Of a DNA stretch of 53,928 bases, positions 43,301-51,991 are shown piece by piece. The stretch lies in NCBI GenBank assembly GCA_902550325.1, contig CACCYT010000002.1:1-53928 (forward strand), written 5' to 3'. The DNA is from an uncultured Bacteroidota bacterium (GTDB taxonomy: Bacteria; Bacteroidota; Bacteroidia; Flavobacteriales; Flavobacteriaceae). The translations under genes were made by a program, and so were the position numbers. Position 1 is the first letter of the stretch. Each line of letters starts with the position of its first letter. The notes beneath the pieces were generated by a model. It was not told the DNA's origin, searched no databases, and worked only from the letters and a program-made list of their open reading frames with translations.

Positions 43301-43521
43301 CAAAATCACTTACCAGCTCGTTGGGTCTTGATTATGTACAGGTTTATGGCTCTGGATCAAACGTTCTAACGTGGGATAACTTTGGAGTTTATTCAGGTTC
43401 ATACGACCCAGAAATTTTACAAGGCTATAATGATAGAGCAGCTGGTCAGGGAGACGGTGGTGTCGATAGAGCTTATCCTAACGTAAGAACTTGGACAGCA
43501 GGTCTTAAGATTGGATTTTAA
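40330..43521 (+). CDS. SusC/RagA-type TonB-dependent outer-membrane transporter
   Basis: This is the import pore of the glycan uptake complex, energised by TonB. After a signal peptide (1-26, ending LLAQ) comes a carboxypeptidase-like regulatory domain (SVSGTVSDSDGNPIPGVSI), the TonB box region (DEVVVVGYGAQ) and the plug domain with LVLVDGIQ, SISVLKDGAASIYGSRAGNGVV. A 22-stranded barrel follows and ends in an aromatic-terminated strand (TAGLKIGF). The 1063 aa length is standard. The susD partner follows directly. It is the only SusC in the window, so it should serve the whole sulfatase cluster. Confidence 0.97.
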   Translation: MKSFRFNLIKAFFTISLLFVSVGLLAQQSVSGTVSDSDGNPIPGVSIVEKNTTNGTVSDFDGNFQLSVGENAVLVFSYIGYITIEQNVSSALMSVTLEEDVAKLDEVVVVGYGAQTKKTLTGAVGTVSAEQLTLKPAQNTSELLFGTVAGLSVRQTGALPGSDFATLRIRNFGAPLVLVDGIQATFGQVDPNDIQSISVLKDGAASIYGSRAGNGVVLITTKRGSDAAEGAKFSYHGTTTFSTLTTRPDTVDAHQYATLMEEVGLGAENEMPDYLDYDPQRQRVFNSITGEDFDGIDWYDAAYRSWTPQQQHNLSARGRSNKIGYFVSLGFTDTESAFRDADFKQNRYNIRANLDAQFNDNLSAQVDMSYFQTTLDRANFGINEMYNRLSTGKPTNLAIYPDPSYASHTGTATPYSPIYAMRKDFSGTRVDRDNNLRARLALTYDVPFIDGLEATVSINMEAQNEWNKNIVKQFPLYTYDPSRGEGDAAYVLFGTNQRDRISVNSDRDMELLPRITLNYEKEWEDHKLLATFVAESTTFERDFMSASRTDPLSFEAPYLNYSSEAERDNGEIFSESARSSYVGRVNYSLKDKYLFEAIMRADASARYSVEGRWGYFPSLSAAWRISEEDFMADNSAWNNLKLRASYGIMGNDAVSNFDFLTGFNISSGFYLFNGVPYPIISSAGLANALISWETMQIANVGLDGTLWDGALGFELDVFYRLREDILAIPQSDIPFHFGASLPRTNLNSRDNRGFDLMLTHKGKIGDVEYEVNPMISYTRGKYVDWEENVRPTSGDDLTDEQIAENILWNARYNRSGKWDDLQWGFQTNGFFTNQSQIDNHPVDIDLAGNQTMIVGNLIFVDQNGDGIIDWKDQVVIGQSGMPKWNFSTFTSFRWKNWSIDALFQGATGYTVNFTSAAGYGGISGHQTVAKKFQYENRSLLGANGDIEVLRKFPPAFTTGGVPQSDQRANDFTRIDAFYLRLKTLNITYNLPKSLTSSLGLDYVQVYGSGSNVLTWDNFGVYSGSYDPEILQGYNDRAAGQGDGGVDRAYPNVRTWTAGLKIGF

Positions 43522-43547
43522 CAATAATAATATTAACTTTGAAAACT

Positions 43548-45272
43548 ATGAAAAAACTTATTTTATTTATATTCTCAATCACATTTGTTGTTGGTTGTGC
43601 AGACCTTGATTTGCAGCCAACTAACATGATTGCAGAGGATGCTGTAAAGAAGGATCCAAAATTGGTTGAAGCTTTCCTGACTAAGATATATGCCAATGCC
43701 GTTTTTGAGCCTAATGAAATGGCCAGTATTCCACAACAAAACCGTCTTACTGATGGTGTTGTTAGTGGTGAATATACTTTAATGGCGCCTTGGCAAGGGG
43801 CTATTCAAGCATCCGCCAATATACCAACCTCTGCTGGGTCACATGGCCTAATTAACAGATTTCATTATGGAAATATACGTTCAGCAAATGAAATTATTGA
43901 AATTCTAGCTGAAGCAAGTTTTGATCCAGCAACAGTTGCTGCTCAAACAGCAGAAGCTAAATTTCTTAGAGCCTGGATGTATTTAGATATGGCGAAACGA
44001 TATGGAGGTATGCCAATAGAGGATTCTGCCAAATCTATTGATGCAGAATATGATGAACTTATGATTCCTAGGTCGACCCTAAAGCAAACCTATGATTTTA
44101 TTTTATCTGATCTAGATGCTGCAATTGCTGACCTTCCTGGTATAGCTCTTAATGGTAAGGCGACCAAGTGGGCTGCTCATGCGTTAAAAAGTAGAGCAGC
44201 ATTATATGCAGCAAGAATTGCAAAATATCATCCTCAATCATCAAATGGTTTAACATCCATTCCCGCAGGTGATGCGAATGCATATTATCAAATGTCACAT
44301 GCATCTGCAAGTGCCGTTATTGACGGAGGAAAGCATCCTTTACACAGGGGTGGGGGTACATATCAAAAAACTTTTGGTGAAATTTTTTATCAAGGTACTA
44401 ACTCTGAACATATTTTTGTTGAAGAATATAATCTTGCATTAGGAAAAACTCACACTTGGAGTGGATATGGAATGCCTGACGGATTCAAAGCAGGGTGGGG
44501 TTCAAATATGCACCCTTACATCGCCTCTGATGCTAGATTTGAGCATAAGGATGGAACACCCGGTAATAAATATCACAATCTTTTCAATAACAGAACATTT
44601 TTTGACCTTGAGGAAGTTATTTACACAAAAGATCCAAGATATTTAGCAACATTTTTCACACCTGAGGAGGTATTTCAAGGAAGAGAAGTTTGGTTTCATG
44701 ATAATTCTGTTGGTGCTGGTACTTATAAAGGAAGAGCAGGAAACACTGCTCCTCAAAGATCTCCACCAAGAAACAGAAATAGGGGTGGTCGTCTACTTCA
44801 AAAGAGAATAGACCCTGCTATTGAGTTTCCGCCATTTGGAACTGATGAAACACCCTACATAGTATTGAGAACAGGAGAAATGTATTTGAATGGAGCTGAG
44901 GCTGCATTTGAAATGAATTTACCTGTCAGAGCTAAAGAGCTAGTCAATACTCTTAGAGGAAGAGTGGGTATGCCACCAAAAGATAATTTAACTCTTGATT
45001 TGATTAAAAATGAACGTTTTGTTGAATTGTTTGCTGAAAATCATCACTACTGGGATTTAAGAACATGGAGAGATGCTGAAGCTGCAATCCACATGAAAAC
45101 AAAGTGGGGAACAAAATGGATTAGAAGAAAGTCTGATGGTAAGTACAAAGCTAGAATGTGGAGATGGAATTTTTCACAAAATACTCCATTCCTTGAAAGA
45201 ATGTACTGGTTACCATTTGGAAATGGAAGAATGTCAGATAATCCAAATCTAGTAGAAAATCCTGGTTACTAA
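43548..45272 (+). CDS. SusD/RagB-type surface glycan-binding lipoprotein
   Basis: SusD-like proteins sit as a lid on the SusC barrel and hold the oligosaccharide. The signal peptide ends in a lipobox with Cys17 (FVVGC), followed by the typical ADLDLQPTN. The helical TPR-like scaffold is visible in AEAKFLRAWMYLDMAKRYGGMP, TKWAAHALKSRAALYAARIAK and the C-terminal RNERFVELFAENHHYWDLR-like segment. Length is 574 aa. The frame also allows a TTG start 9 bases upstream, but MKKLILFIF is the better signal start. It follows susC by 26 bases, and a terminator hairpin lies after it. Confidence 0.95.
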   Translation: MKKLILFIFSITFVVGCADLDLQPTNMIAEDAVKKDPKLVEAFLTKIYANAVFEPNEMASIPQQNRLTDGVVSGEYTLMAPWQGAIQASANIPTSAGSHGLINRFHYGNIRSANEIIEILAEASFDPATVAAQTAEAKFLRAWMYLDMAKRYGGMPIEDSAKSIDAEYDELMIPRSTLKQTYDFILSDLDAAIADLPGIALNGKATKWAAHALKSRAALYAARIAKYHPQSSNGLTSIPAGDANAYYQMSHASASAVIDGGKHPLHRGGGTYQKTFGEIFYQGTNSEHIFVEEYNLALGKTHTWSGYGMPDGFKAGWGSNMHPYIASDARFEHKDGTPGNKYHNLFNNRTFFDLEEVIYTKDPRYLATFFTPEEVFQGREVWFHDNSVGAGTYKGRAGNTAPQRSPPRNRNRGGRLLQKRIDPAIEFPPFGTDETPYIVLRTGEMYLNGAEAAFEMNLPVRAKELVNTLRGRVGMPPKDNLTLDLIKNERFVELFAENHHYWDLRTWRDAEAAIHMKTKWGTKWIRRKSDGKYKARMWRWNFSQNTPFLERMYWLPFGNGRMSDNPNLVENPGY

Positions 45273-45296
45273 CAAGGATTAATTTAAATAAAAAAA

Positions 45297-45323
45297 GGAT
45301 CTAATTTTATTAGGTCCTTTTTT
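45297..45323 (+). terminator. Terminator/attenuator hairpin between susD and the next sulfatase
   Basis: A 9 bp stem GGATCTAAT / ATTAGGTCC (one G-U pair in RNA) with a 3-base loop is preceded by seven A and followed by six T, so the stem can extend with A-U pairs. The T-tract ends 5 bases before the ATG of the sulfatase at 45329, so it must be passed for that operon to be transcribed from the susC promoter. Confidence 0.85.
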
Positions 45324-45328
45324 GTTTT

Positions 45329-46726
45329 ATGAGACTACTTTTTATTTTTATTTTATTTATTTTTTCATGCAATGAAAAAATTAGCAAGCCAAATCTAGTT
45401 TTTATAATTGTCGATGATCTTGGATGGAAAGATGTTGGTTATATGGGTTCAGATTTTTATGAAACACCCAACATCGACAAATTAAGTAACAATAGTACCA
45501 TATTTAATTCTGCATATTCTGCAAGTCCAGTTTGCTCACCTACACGAGCCTCAATAATGACGGGAAAGCATCATGTAAGAGTGAATATAACAGATTGGAT
45601 CCCTGGGGTTGACCCAAAAGATAGGTATTTGATTGGCCCTGAGGATGTTCACCAACTTCCAACAGAGGAACTCACGATTGGAGAAATATTACAATCCAAT
45701 GGATATTCAACAATTTATTCTGGTAAATGGCATTTGGGTGGACCCGGTTTTTATCCAGAAAATCAAGGGTTTGAAATTAATAAAGGTGGTTTTGAAAAAG
45801 GGAGCCCAATGGGAGGGTATTACTCACCCTATAAAAATCCTCGTCTTTCAGATGGACCTGAGGATGAATACTTAACAGATCGTCTGACAGAGGAGTCGAT
45901 ATCCTTTATTAAAGAAAGAGATAAAAACAAACCATTTGCTGTTTTTATATCTTTTTATAATGTTCACACACCCATTCAACCAAATTTGAAATATATTGAT
46001 TATTATAAAGATAAGCTCAAAACCTATTCAGATACTACAACTCAAACTGATATTGAGGGTGATGCAATCAGTGTGTTGAATCAACGAAATCCTGATTATG
46101 CTTCTATGGTTCATTCAACAGATGAAAATATAGGGAAATTAATATCATTTTTAAAACAGAGAAACCTGTATGATAACACACTTATTATTTTTACGTCAGA
46201 CAATGGAGGTCTATCAACACAAGCCAAAGTTGCTCCAACATCAACGAAACCACTGAGGGCTGGTAAGGGTTGGCTTTATGAGGGTGGTATTAGAATTCCT
46301 CAGTTAATAAAATATATTAATCAAAAACAACAAGATTTAAATAATATCCCAGTTGTTTCTTATGATCTTTTTACAACAATTGTTAATCATTTAAAGCTGG
46401 ATTACACTCATGAGAAAAAAGATGGAATAGACCTTTCAAATTTATCAAAGGAGAAAAACAAAAGGGATTATATTTTATGGCATTTCCCTCACTATCATGC
46501 TAGTCTTTGGAAACCAGGTTCTGCTATAAGAAATGGAGACTGGAAACTACTAAAGTTTTATGAGGAAAATAAGCTAGAATTATATAACTTAAAGGATGAT
46601 TTAAGTGAACAAAATGATCTTTCAAGTAAGTACCCTTTGGTAGTAAAAAAATTGAGTTATAAAATGGATGAAATGCTTGCTGAGATGAATGGTAAAGTAC
46701 CCACAATTAATCAAAATTTAAATTAA
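45329..46726 (+). CDS. Lipoprotein sulfatase (S1, resembles S1_16)
   Basis: This fourth sulfatase has 465 aa. Its lipobox cysteine is Cys14 (IFSC). DD (29-30) and Cys69 in VCSPTRASIMTGK form the active-site start, with SGKWHLGG and SDNGG further on. The segment around YPENQGFEINKGG, YYSPYKNP and EDEYLTDRLTEE is characteristic of subfamily S1_16, whose studied members remove 4-sulfate from galactose or GalNAc; the assignment is from recall. It starts immediately after the susD hairpin and heads a tight three-gene run with the fifth sulfatase and the esterase. Confidence 0.93.
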   Translation: MRLLFIFILFIFSCNEKISKPNLVFIIVDDLGWKDVGYMGSDFYETPNIDKLSNNSTIFNSAYSASPVCSPTRASIMTGKHHVRVNITDWIPGVDPKDRYLIGPEDVHQLPTEELTIGEILQSNGYSTIYSGKWHLGGPGFYPENQGFEINKGGFEKGSPMGGYYSPYKNPRLSDGPEDEYLTDRLTEESISFIKERDKNKPFAVFISFYNVHTPIQPNLKYIDYYKDKLKTYSDTTTQTDIEGDAISVLNQRNPDYASMVHSTDENIGKLISFLKQRNLYDNTLIIFTSDNGGLSTQAKVAPTSTKPLRAGKGWLYEGGIRIPQLIKYINQKQQDLNNIPVVSYDLFTTIVNHLKLDYTHEKKDGIDLSNLSKEKNKRDYILWHFPHYHASLWKPGSAIRNGDWKLLKFYEENKLELYNLKDDLSEQNDLSSKYPLVVKKLSYKMDEMLAEMNGKVPTINQNLN

Positions 46727-46731
46727 AAATT

Positions 46732-48336
46732 ATGAAAAAATATTATCTAATTCTTCTTATTACTTTATTCGCTTGTGAAAAGACTGATGATCGACCGAAC
46801 ATTTTATTTATAATGTCAGACGATCACGCATATCAAGCGATTAGTGCTTATGATGATAAATTAATAAATACACCAAATATTGACAGGCTTGCTGATGAAG
46901 GTATTTTATTCACAAATGCATGTGTAACAAATAGTATATGCGCACCATCAAGAGCTACAATTCTAACAGGAAAGTTTAGTCATTTGAATGGAAAAATTGA
47001 CAATCATTCTCCATTTGATACAACACAGGTTACTTTTCCTCAACTTTTTCAAAAAGCTGGTTATCAGACTGCTATGTATGGAAAATTACATTTTGGTAAT
47101 AATCCAAAAGGTGTTGATGACTTTATGATTTTGCCAGGTCAAGGTGATTATATTAACCCGAAATTTTTAACAAGAGGATACGATACAATTATCAAAGGAT
47201 ATGTTACGGACATTATTACTGACCTTACACTGGGATGGTTAAAAGAAAAGAGAGATAAAACCAAACCTTTTATGATGATGTATTTGCACAAAGCTCCCCA
47301 CAGGGCGTGGTGGCCAAGTGCTGAAAAGTTTGCTGAATTTTATGAAAAAGAGTTTCCGGAACCTGAAACTCTTTTTGATGATTATTCAAATAGGGGAACT
47401 GCCGCTAAAACTGCAGAAATGAACTTATTGACTCACATGCGATATATGGAGGATAGTAAAATTAGACCTACCACACTTGAAGAAATGGGTGGCGCACAAC
47501 CAGAGGTTGCATATGTTAGTGAAAAAAAACAACTAATTAGGGAAAATCCAAATCAGTTTTACAGTAGATATAACAGAGGAGATGCTGATCAAAGAGCTGC
47601 TTACGATGTTACATTGGACAAAATAAATGAAGACTTCAAAAAAAATTGGCCAATTATGAATGATACACAAAAAATGAAATGGAAATATCAGAGATATATG
47701 CAAGATTATCTTGCAACAATATCATCTGTTGATGACAATGTAGGAAAAGTACTTGATTATTTAGATGAGTCTGGACTTTCTGATAATACAATTGTGATTT
47801 ACACCTCTGATCAAGGTTTCTATTTGGGAGAACACGGTTGGTTTGATAAAAGATTTATTTATGATGAGTCATTCAAAACGCCTCTTTTAATAAGATGGCC
47901 AAATAAAATTAAAGCTGGAATTACTAATGATGAGATGGTTCAAAATTTGGATTTTGCTCAAACTTTTTTAGAAGCGGCTGGCATTGATGCCCCAAATGAT
48001 ATGCAAGGTGAAAGTTTAATTCCTTTACTGACTGAAAATGGAGAGGACTGGACTAGAGATGCAGTCTATTACCATTATTATGAGTATCCATCAGTTCACA
48101 TGGTAAAAAGACACTATGGTATAGTTAATAAAGACTATAAACTTGTTAGATTTTATTATGATGTTGATGAATGGGAACTTTATGATAGAAAGAATGATCC
48201 TAATGAAATGAATAATGTTTATAATGATTCGGAATACTCGGATATAGTTAGTGATCTAAAGATTCAACTGGTTAAAATGAGAAAAAAATATAAAGATTCA
48301 GAGGAATTAGATCAGAATTTTATTTATAAAAAATAG
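46732..48336 (+). CDS. Lipoprotein sulfatase (S1, resembles S1_11)
   Basis: This fifth sulfatase has 534 aa. Its lipobox cysteine is Cys15 (LFAC), followed by an acidic/charged EKTDD that could act as a surface-export signal. The metal-site pair is SDDH (30-32), and Cys70 in ICAPSRATILTGK is the formylglycine residue, with Ala in the second position. HKAPHRAWWPS and GEHGWFDKRFIYDES resemble subfamily S1_11, which contains GlcNAc-6-sulfatases. It follows the fourth sulfatase by 5 bases and precedes the esterase by 1 base. Confidence 0.93.
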   Translation: MKKYYLILLITLFACEKTDDRPNILFIMSDDHAYQAISAYDDKLINTPNIDRLADEGILFTNACVTNSICAPSRATILTGKFSHLNGKIDNHSPFDTTQVTFPQLFQKAGYQTAMYGKLHFGNNPKGVDDFMILPGQGDYINPKFLTRGYDTIIKGYVTDIITDLTLGWLKEKRDKTKPFMMMYLHKAPHRAWWPSAEKFAEFYEKEFPEPETLFDDYSNRGTAAKTAEMNLLTHMRYMEDSKIRPTTLEEMGGAQPEVAYVSEKKQLIRENPNQFYSRYNRGDADQRAAYDVTLDKINEDFKKNWPIMNDTQKMKWKYQRYMQDYLATISSVDDNVGKVLDYLDESGLSDNTIVIYTSDQGFYLGEHGWFDKRFIYDESFKTPLLIRWPNKIKAGITNDEMVQNLDFAQTFLEAAGIDAPNDMQGESLIPLLTENGEDWTRDAVYYHYYEYPSVHMVKRHYGIVNKDYKLVRFYYDVDEWELYDRKNDPNEMNNVYNDSEYSDIVSDLKIQLVKMRKKYKDSEELDQNFIYKK

Positions 48337-48337
48337 T

Positions 48338-49765
48338 TTGAAAAGTTATCTTTTAATATTAGTGAGTTTTCTGTGTTTTTTTAATCTTAACTCACAAATT
48401 CAGCCCAATCCTTTATTCAGTGATAATATGATTCTTCAGAGAAATTCTGATGTTAATGTGTGGGGAAAGGCAGATAAAGGAAAAGAGCTTTCTCTCAGTG
48501 TATCTTGGTCAGATAATAACTACACCACTAGAGTTGATAGTGATGGCTTTTGGCATTTAAATATTCCTACCCCTGAAGCTGGAGGTCCATATCATATCGA
48601 TATATTTTGTAATAATAACTCCCTAAAAATTAAAAATGTATTGATAGGTGAAGTTTGGGTTGCATCTGGACAATCAAATATGGAGATGACATTAGCTGGT
48701 TTTGATCGTGAGCCAGTTTTAAGATCTTTAGATATGATTGCAAATGCAAACAACCCCAATATCAGATTACTAACTGTAAAAAAGACATTTAGTGATGCTA
48801 GACTCAATAGTTTTGATGGAAATTGGGTTGAATCAAATCATAAAACAGCTTCAGCGTTTAGTGCAGTTGCCTATTCTTTTGCCAATTACTTAAATCAAGT
48901 TTTAGATATTCCAGTTGGTATAATTCTTACATCGTGGGGAGGTACACCAGCTGAAGCTTGGACTCCCTCAGAAACTCTTTCCAAAATACTAACTAAAGAG
49001 GAGTTAAGTTATAATTTTGAACACTTAGACGATAGACCATCTGTTCTGTTTAATGCAATGATAAACCCATTAATCCCTTTTAATATTCGTGGTGCTTTGT
49101 GGTATCAGGGAGAGGGTAATGTAGGTCGGGCACATAATTACACAATGCTCATGAATAGCATGATACAATCTTGGAGAGATGAGTGGAACATTGGAGATTT
49201 TCCATTTTATTTTGTTCAAATAGCCCCTAATGGTTGTTGTGGTAATATTGGGCGATCACAACAAGCTTTTTTGAGAGAGGCTCAGCTAAAAACCATGCAA
49301 ACAATGAAGAATACTGGAATGGTTGTTACTATTGACATTGGAAGTACTTTAACAATTCACCCACCTGAAAAAATATTGATTGGAAAGAGATTAGCTTACT
49401 GGGCTTTGGCTAAAGATTATGGATTTGATAGCCTTCCATATTCTGGACCTGTCTTTAAATCATTTAAAGTTTTAGGTAATAAAGCTTACGTAGATTTTGA
49501 TTATGCTGAGAGAGGAGTTACAAGTTATGGTAAAAAATTATCTGGATTTGAGATAGCTGGTGAGGATAAAATTTTTTACAATGCTCAAGCTGACATAGAT
49601 CCTCATTGGGGAGCAGGTTGGAAAAGAAGTAAATTAATGTTGACAAGTGAAAAAGTAAAGAATCCAAAATATATTAGGTACGGATGGACGAATTATATTG
49701 AGGGTATGCTTTATAACATACAGGGCTTGCCTGCATCATCATTCAGATCTGAGGAATCGAAATAA
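48338..49765 (+). CDS. Secreted SGNH esterase, sialate O-acetylesterase-like
   Basis: This probable carbohydrate O-acetylesterase has 475 aa. A signal peptide (1-19, ending NLNSQ) precedes an N-terminal beta-sandwich with the family pattern LFSDNMILQR. The nucleophile Ser113 lies in ASGQSNMEM, LWYQGEGN is the third SGNH block, and the catalytic His is in TIHPPEK. Flavobacterial relatives deacetylate various sugars, so true sialic acid activity is not implied. In this locus it may remove acetyl groups that block the sulfatases or the beta-galactosidase. The start is TTG, one base after the sulfatase stop. Confidence 0.9.
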   Translation: MKSYLLILVSFLCFFNLNSQIQPNPLFSDNMILQRNSDVNVWGKADKGKELSLSVSWSDNNYTTRVDSDGFWHLNIPTPEAGGPYHIDIFCNNNSLKIKNVLIGEVWVASGQSNMEMTLAGFDREPVLRSLDMIANANNPNIRLLTVKKTFSDARLNSFDGNWVESNHKTASAFSAVAYSFANYLNQVLDIPVGIILTSWGGTPAEAWTPSETLSKILTKEELSYNFEHLDDRPSVLFNAMINPLIPFNIRGALWYQGEGNVGRAHNYTMLMNSMIQSWRDEWNIGDFPFYFVQIAPNGCCGNIGRSQQAFLREAQLKTMQTMKNTGMVVTIDIGSTLTIHPPEKILIGKRLAYWALAKDYGFDSLPYSGPVFKSFKVLGNKAYVDFDYAERGVTSYGKKLSGFEIAGEDKIFYNAQADIDPHWGAGWKRSKLMLTSEKVKNPKYIRYGWTNYIEGMLYNIQGLPASSFRSEESK

Positions 49766-49888
49766 TAGTCAACTTAAACTTTGATCATCAGACATTATCA
49801 AAAAAACAAATTGATTTCTAATGATTTAACATTTAAAAACAAAAAATTTTAGAAGAATGATAATTATTAAAAATATAATATGTTTTTC

Positions 49889-49917
49889 TTGTTCCTGAAT
49901 CTCTAAATAAATACATT
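49889..49917 (+). promoter_or_regulatory. Candidate promoter of the TPR/SnoaL-like gene
   Basis: TTG (49889-49891), 20 bases, then TACATTC (49912-49918) repeat the geometry seen before susC, with a weak -7 box. The leader would be about 28 bases. The rest of the 186-base gap (49766-49951) is A/T rich with no other clear signal. Confidence 0.3.
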
Positions 49918-49951
49918 CAAAGATTAACCAAAAAATCTAAAAATTTAATCT

Positions 49952-51100
49952 ATGAAAAATATAATTACTGTATTTTTTTGCATGATTATCCTCAATCTTG
50001 ATGGACAACAATGGGTTGATGATTCATGCAACAAAAAAGCTTCAAAAATTGTAAATCAAGGAATTAGCCACTTGGCAAATCTTGAATATGCTATGGCATA
50101 TGCGATGGCTAATGCTGCTCTGTTAATTGATGATGATTGTCAATGTGCTCATCTTGTAAAGGCTGGTGCAACTTCACCTGATGCAGATTGGGGCTCTAGA
50201 AAAGAAAAGTTAGATGCTGTAAATTTAGATAAGTTGAAGAGTGTAGAAAAGGTATGGTATACAATGCTTAAAGCTACCTTAACTGCAGACTCAGAAACTT
50301 ATCAAAAAACTTTATCAGATGGTCTAATTGCCAACCCTGAAAGTGCTCTTTTGAATTGGTTATCTCGTGATGCATTTAAATTTGAGGACAACAAAGAATT
50401 TGCTGATATGTTTCCACAATTGGCAGCTGGATCGTATAATATGATGGCTTATCAGTCATCAAGAGGAGCTAATGGCGAAGATCCAAATTTAGACAAAGCA
50501 TATGAGATGATTGACAAAAGCGCTGAGCTTCACGATGGTCCTAATATTTTTGATACTAAAGCTGAGATTGCAGCAGAAAATGGAGATTACGAAACAGCTT
50601 TATATAGTCAATTAAAGGCACATGATTATTCTTCATTTGGATCACAATACTGGCAAAATGCAGTTAAATATTGGCACAAACTAAATAAAGAAACAGTTGC
50701 AGATAACCTAAAAAAAGCTCAGGTTAATATGCAAAATGCTATCCTTGAAAAAAATGAGGAGGAATTTAAAAAATATATTTCTGATGATGAGACATTAGTA
50801 GTAGGGGATTCTAATTTAGGCGAATTTTACAACTACACTTTAGATAACCTTAATCAAGAGGCCCTAATTGATTGGGATAGTTTTGATATAAGAGATATTG
50901 ATGTTCATTTTTCATCAGATATGACAATGGCCTATCTGACTTTTTATGCTGACGGAGCTTATACTTTTAAGGAATCAGGTCAGACTGTTGATTACAATAC
51001 AAGAGCATCTGCTGTTTGGATTAGAACCGCCAATGGTTGGAAATCAATTCATGCAAATTGGGCTCCTTCTGAGGGTGGAATTGGAATTCCAAAGCAATAG
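49952..51100 (+). CDS. Secreted TPR-like protein with C-terminal SnoaL/DUF4440-like domain
   Basis: The product of 382 aa has a signal peptide (1-18, ending LDGQ). The first 270 residues are helical with TPR-like repeats (ALLIDDDCQCAHLVKAG; DTKAEIAAENGDYETALYSQLKAH). The last 110 residues form an alpha+beta domain of the SnoaL/DUF4440 kind (MQNAILEKNEEEF followed by strands ending in SAVWIRTANGWKSIHANW). No catalytic residue can be named. It follows the PUL on the same strand but 186 bases away and with its own candidate promoter, so membership in the PUL is open. A strong terminator follows. Confidence 0.75.
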   Translation: MKNIITVFFCMIILNLDGQQWVDDSCNKKASKIVNQGISHLANLEYAMAYAMANAALLIDDDCQCAHLVKAGATSPDADWGSRKEKLDAVNLDKLKSVEKVWYTMLKATLTADSETYQKTLSDGLIANPESALLNWLSRDAFKFEDNKEFADMFPQLAAGSYNMMAYQSSRGANGEDPNLDKAYEMIDKSAELHDGPNIFDTKAEIAAENGDYETALYSQLKAHDYSSFGSQYWQNAVKYWHKLNKETVADNLKKAQVNMQNAILEKNEEEFKKYISDDETLVVGDSNLGEFYNYTLDNLNQEALIDWDSFDIRDIDVHFSSDMTMAYLTFYADGAYTFKESGQTVDYNTRASAVWIRTANGWKSIHANWAPSEGGIGIPKQ

Positions 51101-51114
51101 AGCATAACCTTAAT

Positions 51115-51147
51115 AAAAAACTCAGCTTAAGTGCTGAGTTTTTTTTT
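51115..51147. terminator. Bidirectional terminator between convergent genes
   Basis: A 12-pair stem including A-U pairs (AAAAAACTCAGC / GCTGAGTTTTTT) with a 6-base loop TTAAGT. A-tract and T-tract flank it on both sides, so it can end transcripts from either strand. The stop codon of the minus-strand membrane gene (51127-51129) lies in the loop. Confidence 0.92.
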
Positions 51148-51984
51148 ACTTTTTATTTTTATCAAAAAATATAGCCCGGGGACAGAGGATATAAGTGCTG
51201 AAAATGTAAAAATTAATCCAACACTGGTAGCAATATCTGGACTAACACTTGTGTATGTAGCTAGTGTTAAAAATACATATTCTCTAATTCCAATACCACC
51301 AAAAGAGAAAATTGATAAAACAGATGAAATCAAGAAAATATAAATGAAAGTAAAGTAATTCTCTGTAACATCAAGAGAAATTAAAATTAAGATAATTGAC
51401 CCAAACTGAAGAATTTGTATGAGATGTGAAATAATAAAAGCTTTGTTGTAAACGATTTCATTATCAAAAATTTTTTGTACCAAAACCTTACCAGCAATAA
51501 ATAAAAAAGTATATAAAGGACCTAAAAGAGCACCGAATTTTAATGTAAATTCAAGATCTAAAATAAAACCACTAAAAACTAAAATCAAACACACAATTAC
51601 ACCAAAACCAATTAACCTATCTAAGACTAATAACTTATATATCTTCTTTAAACCCCATTGAAATTTTTTATTCATCAAGACTCCCTTGTATGCATCACCA
51701 CCAACACCACCTGGAATAAAAAAATTATAAAAAATCCCAATCATATATAGTTTGATGTTTTCTTTTGAGGATATTTGAAGATTATTATCTTTTAAAATAA
51801 ACCATAATCTTTCTGATGAAATTATCTGTGATAAAAAATATAATATAGATGCAAATAGAATAAATAATAAATCAGCACTTTTCAGTATTTCTAAAATTTT
51901 ATATATACTAATTTTAGTCAGAGTATAGTAAATGAAGAATACAGTTATAGTGACTTGAAATATTATTAGTAACTTATTTTTCAT
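51127..51984 (-). CDS. LPG-synthase-TM-family (UPF0104-like) membrane protein
   Basis: This is an integral inner-membrane protein of 285 aa with about seven to eight hydrophobic segments. The family hallmark is FYNFFIPGGVGGDAYKG near residues 86-102. This matches the flippase half of lysyl-phosphatidylglycerol synthases, but no aminoacyl-transfer domain is present. Stand-alone members are often found in lipid or glycan biosynthesis loci. The substrate is unknown. It follows the AraC regulator by 7 bases on the same strand and probably forms an operon with it. Confidence 0.82.
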   Translation of the reverse strand: MKNKLLIIFQVTITVFFIYYTLTKISIYKILEILKSADLLFILFASILYFLSQIISSERLWFILKDNNLQISSKENIKLYMIGIFYNFFIPGGVGGDAYKGVLMNKKFQWGLKKIYKLLVLDRLIGFGVIVCLILVFSGFILDLEFTLKFGALLGPLYTFLFIAGKVLVQKIFDNEIVYNKAFIISHLIQILQFGSIILILISLDVTENYFTFIYIFLISSVLSIFSFGGIGIREYVFLTLATYTSVSPDIATSVGLIFTFSALISSVPGLYFLIKIKSKKKLST

Positions 51985-51991
51985 TGAAAAA

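Noticed and set aside
49780-49802. Inverted repeat TTTGAT / ATCAAA after the esterase gene
   Set aside because: Only 6 bp with an 11-base loop and no T-tract on the plus strand; not convincing as a terminator.
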